From Planctomycetia bacterium (lineage in GTDB: Bacteria > Planctomycetota > Phycisphaerae > Phycisphaerales > SM1A02): 9,918 bases of DNA. The notes beneath the pieces were generated by a model, which was given only the letters and a program-made list of their open reading frames with translations, had not been told where the DNA came from and did not search any database. A program made the position numbers and the translations under genes. The DNA is taken from the NCBI GenBank assembly GCA_009936695.1, contig JAACEA010000569.1, positions 1-9,918 on the forward strand, in the 5' to 3' direction. Positions 8,388 to 9,918 of the stretch are shown in pieces; within the stretch, counting starts at the first letter, position 1, and each line of letters begins with the position of its first letter.

Positions 8388-8393
8388 TAGAAT
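8388..8393 (+). promoter_or_regulatory. -10 box TAGAAT placed for leaderless transcription of the threonine dehydrogenase gene
   Basis: TAGAAT matches the sigma-70 -10 consensus at five of six positions. It is followed by CCGGAG and then the ATG at 8400, a 6-nt spacing that would place the transcript start on the initiation codon. The GGAG touches the ATG directly, too close to act as a normal Shine-Dalgarno site, which also favours leaderless initiation. Confidence 0.5.
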
Positions 8394-8399
8394 CCGGAG

Positions 8400-9524
8400 A
8401 TGGACTTCCCGTTTTCCTCGAACACGCCGCGTCGCGCTCCCGACGCCACCGCCGCGGGTACGACGCTCCGCGGCGCTCGTCGCGATGCCGCGATCCTCGT
8501 GACCGGTGCCGGTGGCGAGATGGGCCACGGGCTTCTCGAATCCTTCGCGAGCGAGCGTCGTGAACGGGCGGCTGCTGGCGAGACGTTCCCGGCGGTGATC
8601 GCGATCGATCTTCGGGAACTTCCGGAGTCGCATCGAAGCCTGTGCGACGAATCGTTCACCGGCGACGTCTGCGACGAGAAGATGCTGGAGCGACTGCTCG
8701 CCTCCTACGAGATCGGTGCGATCTACCACCTCGCCGCCCTGCTCTCGACCCGAAGCGAGTTCGTGCCGGAGATCGCCCACGGGGTCAACGTCGGCGGCAC
8801 GCTGAACCTGCTGCGGATCGCGGCGGAAGAGGCCGCGAACAACGGCCGGCCGGTCCAGTTCTTCTTTCCGAGTTCGATCGCGGCGTACGGACTGCCCGAT
8901 CTCGAGACCAAGACCGCCGCGGGGCCGGTCGAAGAGGATCGATTCCTGCAGCCGCACACCATGTACGGCTGCAACAAGATCGCGGGCGAGAACCTCGGCA
9001 ACTACTACGCCCATCACTACCGCAAGCTCGCATCGGATCGAATGGAGTTCCCGGTGGACTTCCGGTCGATCCGCTTCCCGGGGATCATCTCGGCGGACAC
9101 CGTGCCGAGCGGCGGCACCAGCGACTACGGCCCCGAGATGCTCCACGCCGCCGCCCGCGGCGAGTCCTACGCGTGTTTCGTCCGGCCCGACGCCCGCATC
9201 CCGTTCATGACGATGCCCGAGGCGGTCGCGGCGATCCGCGGATTGATGGAGGCTCCTCGATCCGAATTGTCACGCGTGGTCTACAACGTCCAGTCCTTCG
9301 CGCCGTCCGCCGAGGAGTTCCTCGAGGAGGTTCGAAGGCACTTTCCGGACGCGGAGACCGGATTCGAGCCGGATCTCGCCCGGCAGTCGATCATCGACAG
9401 CTGGCCCGCCTCCTGCGACGACGCCACCGCCCGCGCGGACTGGGGCTGGTCGCCGACCTACGATCTCGCGTCCGCGTTCGACGACTATCTCGTTCCGCGG
9501 ATCCGGGCCAGGTACGAATCCTGA
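8400..9524 (+). CDS. tdh: L-threonine 3-dehydrogenase, short-chain (epimerase-like) type
   Basis: A 374-residue NAD-dependent SDR enzyme of the UDP-galactose-4-epimerase-like L-threonine 3-dehydrogenase group. It oxidises L-threonine to 2-amino-3-ketobutyrate in the cytoplasm. The Rossmann motif TGAGGEMG is at 35-42, the catalytic Ser in PSSIAAYG (about 157-164), and the YxxxK pair is Tyr189 and Lys193 in MYGCNKIAGE. Blocks diagnostic for this dehydrogenase rather than a sugar epimerase are RFPGIISADTVPSGGTSDYG (225-244), DARIPFMTMPEAV (264-276), and DSWPASCDDATARADWGW (333-350). The neighbour confirms it: kbl, for the next step, starts 34 bp downstream. About 30 residues precede the Rossmann strand, slightly more than usual; the -10 box 6 nt before this ATG supports the long start, but an internal start cannot be excluded. 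Confidence 0.92.
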   Translation: MDFPFSSNTPRRAPDATAAGTTLRGARRDAAILVTGAGGEMGHGLLESFASERRERAAAGETFPAVIAIDLRELPESHRSLCDESFTGDVCDEKMLERLLASYEIGAIYHLAALLSTRSEFVPEIAHGVNVGGTLNLLRIAAEEAANNGRPVQFFFPSSIAAYGLPDLETKTAAGPVEEDRFLQPHTMYGCNKIAGENLGNYYAHHYRKLASDRMEFPVDFRSIRFPGIISADTVPSGGTSDYGPEMLHAAARGESYACFVRPDARIPFMTMPEAVAAIRGLMEAPRSELSRVVYNVQSFAPSAEEFLEEVRRHFPDAETGFEPDLARQSIIDSWPASCDDATARADWGWSPTYDLASAFDDYLVPRIRARYES

Positions 9525-9558
9525 CCCGCGTCCGAACCCTCAATCCCGGCCAGCATCC

Positions 9559-9918
9559 ATGAGCACCATCGACACCAACGACCTCTTCGCCGATCGAACC
9601 CGATCGGTTCTCGCCGACCTGGAGAACAGCGGGCAGCTCAAGCGTCTTCAGACGATCGAAGGCCCCATGGACGCCACGGTCCGACTGCAGGGCCACGGCG
9701 AGGTGGTCTGCCTCTGTTCGAACAACTACCTCGGTCTCGCCAACCATCCCGACGTGGTGGAAGCGGGCATCGACGGCCTGCGTCGGTACGGGGCGGGCAC
9801 CGCGAGCGTCCGCTTCATCTGCGGCACGTTCGACTGTCACCACCGGCTCGAGGCGCGGATCGCCGACCTCCACGGGATGGAGGCGTCGTACACCTTCACC
9901 AGTTGCTGGAACGCGAAC
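9559..9918 (+). CDS. kbl: 2-amino-3-ketobutyrate CoA ligase / glycine C-acetyltransferase (3' end outside window)
   Basis: The first 120 residues of a PLP-dependent alpha-oxoamine synthase, open to the right edge. KBL cleaves 2-amino-3-ketobutyrate with CoA to glycine and acetyl-CoA, completing the threonine route begun by the dehydrogenase 34 bp upstream. Visible family blocks are CLCSNNYLGLANHPDV (51-66), RRYGAGTASVRFICGT (75-90), LEARIADLHGMEA (97-109) and FTSCWNAN (113-120). The catalytic Lys that binds PLP lies beyond the window. The sequence alone could fit other family members (8-amino-7-oxononanoate synthase, serine palmitoyltransferase), but SVRFICGT and the partner gene make KBL much the likeliest. 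The start is the ATG at 9559; no clear ribosome binding site precedes it, and expression is probably through the upstream gene's transcript. Confidence 0.92.
   Translation, partial: MSTIDTNDLFADRTRSVLADLENSGQLKRLQTIEGPMDATVRLQGHGEVVCLCSNNYLGLANHPDVVEAGIDGLRRYGAGTASVRFICGTFDCHHRLEARIADLHGMEASYTFTSCWNAN

Noticed and set aside
8196..9146. Minus-strand open frame of 316 codons over the threonine dehydrogenase gene
   Set aside because: Antisense shadow without motifs; the plus-strand frame has a full set of dehydrogenase signatures.

Overview
The window is a high-GC bacterial chromosome segment with densely packed genes and G/C-rich third codon positions. It most likely comes from a marine planctomycete, probably of the Phycisphaerae. 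The best pointer is the secreted esterase at 1021-2454, which ends in two dockerin-like repeats of the form DLNGDG...AADLGLMIAAWG behind a Cys-rich beta-sandwich, an arrangement I associate with that group. A Tat-exported xylose-isomerase-like barrel protein and ATG starts placed directly after a -10 box fit the same picture. This placement is an inference from gene style, not from a marker gene.

Layout, left to right: (1) The C-terminal kinase part of an FKP-like fucokinase runs off the left edge and converges on the esterase. (2) Two minus-strand genes follow, both for exported proteins: the esterase and a short OprB-porin-like outer-membrane protein. (3) Divergent from these is a tight plus-strand operon: a Tat-exported sugar isomerase/epimerase-like protein, then the small (DUF4212) and large (SSS family) subunits of a VC_2705-type sodium/solute symporter. 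The first two overlap by 11 bp and the next two abut exactly. (4) A convergent DUF985 cupin has ten consecutive G bases near its start and shares a 50-bp divergent promoter region with an ECF sigma factor that carries its own C-terminal Cys cluster. (5) A rhodanese-DUF2892 membrane protein follows. (6) A threonine degradation pair closes the window: the SDR-type L-threonine 3-dehydrogenase and the start of 2-amino-3-ketobutyrate CoA ligase (kbl), which is cut by the right edge.

The readable metabolic units are fucose salvage (edge fragment), ester or polyester hydrolysis outside the cytoplasm, sodium-coupled uptake linked to a sugar-isomerase-like protein, and conversion of threonine to glycine plus acetyl-CoA. 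I see no CRISPR array, tRNA, rRNA, insertion sequence, phage gene or defence system. No stretch over 300 bp lacks a gene; the longest gap is 164 bp (3088-3251). I did not find a clearly new multi-gene system. The observations most worth following are the repeated TAnnnT-6 nt-ATG arrangement at three starts, the sigma factor with a fused Cys cluster, the 10-G tract, the short porin-like gene and the isomerase-symporter operon.
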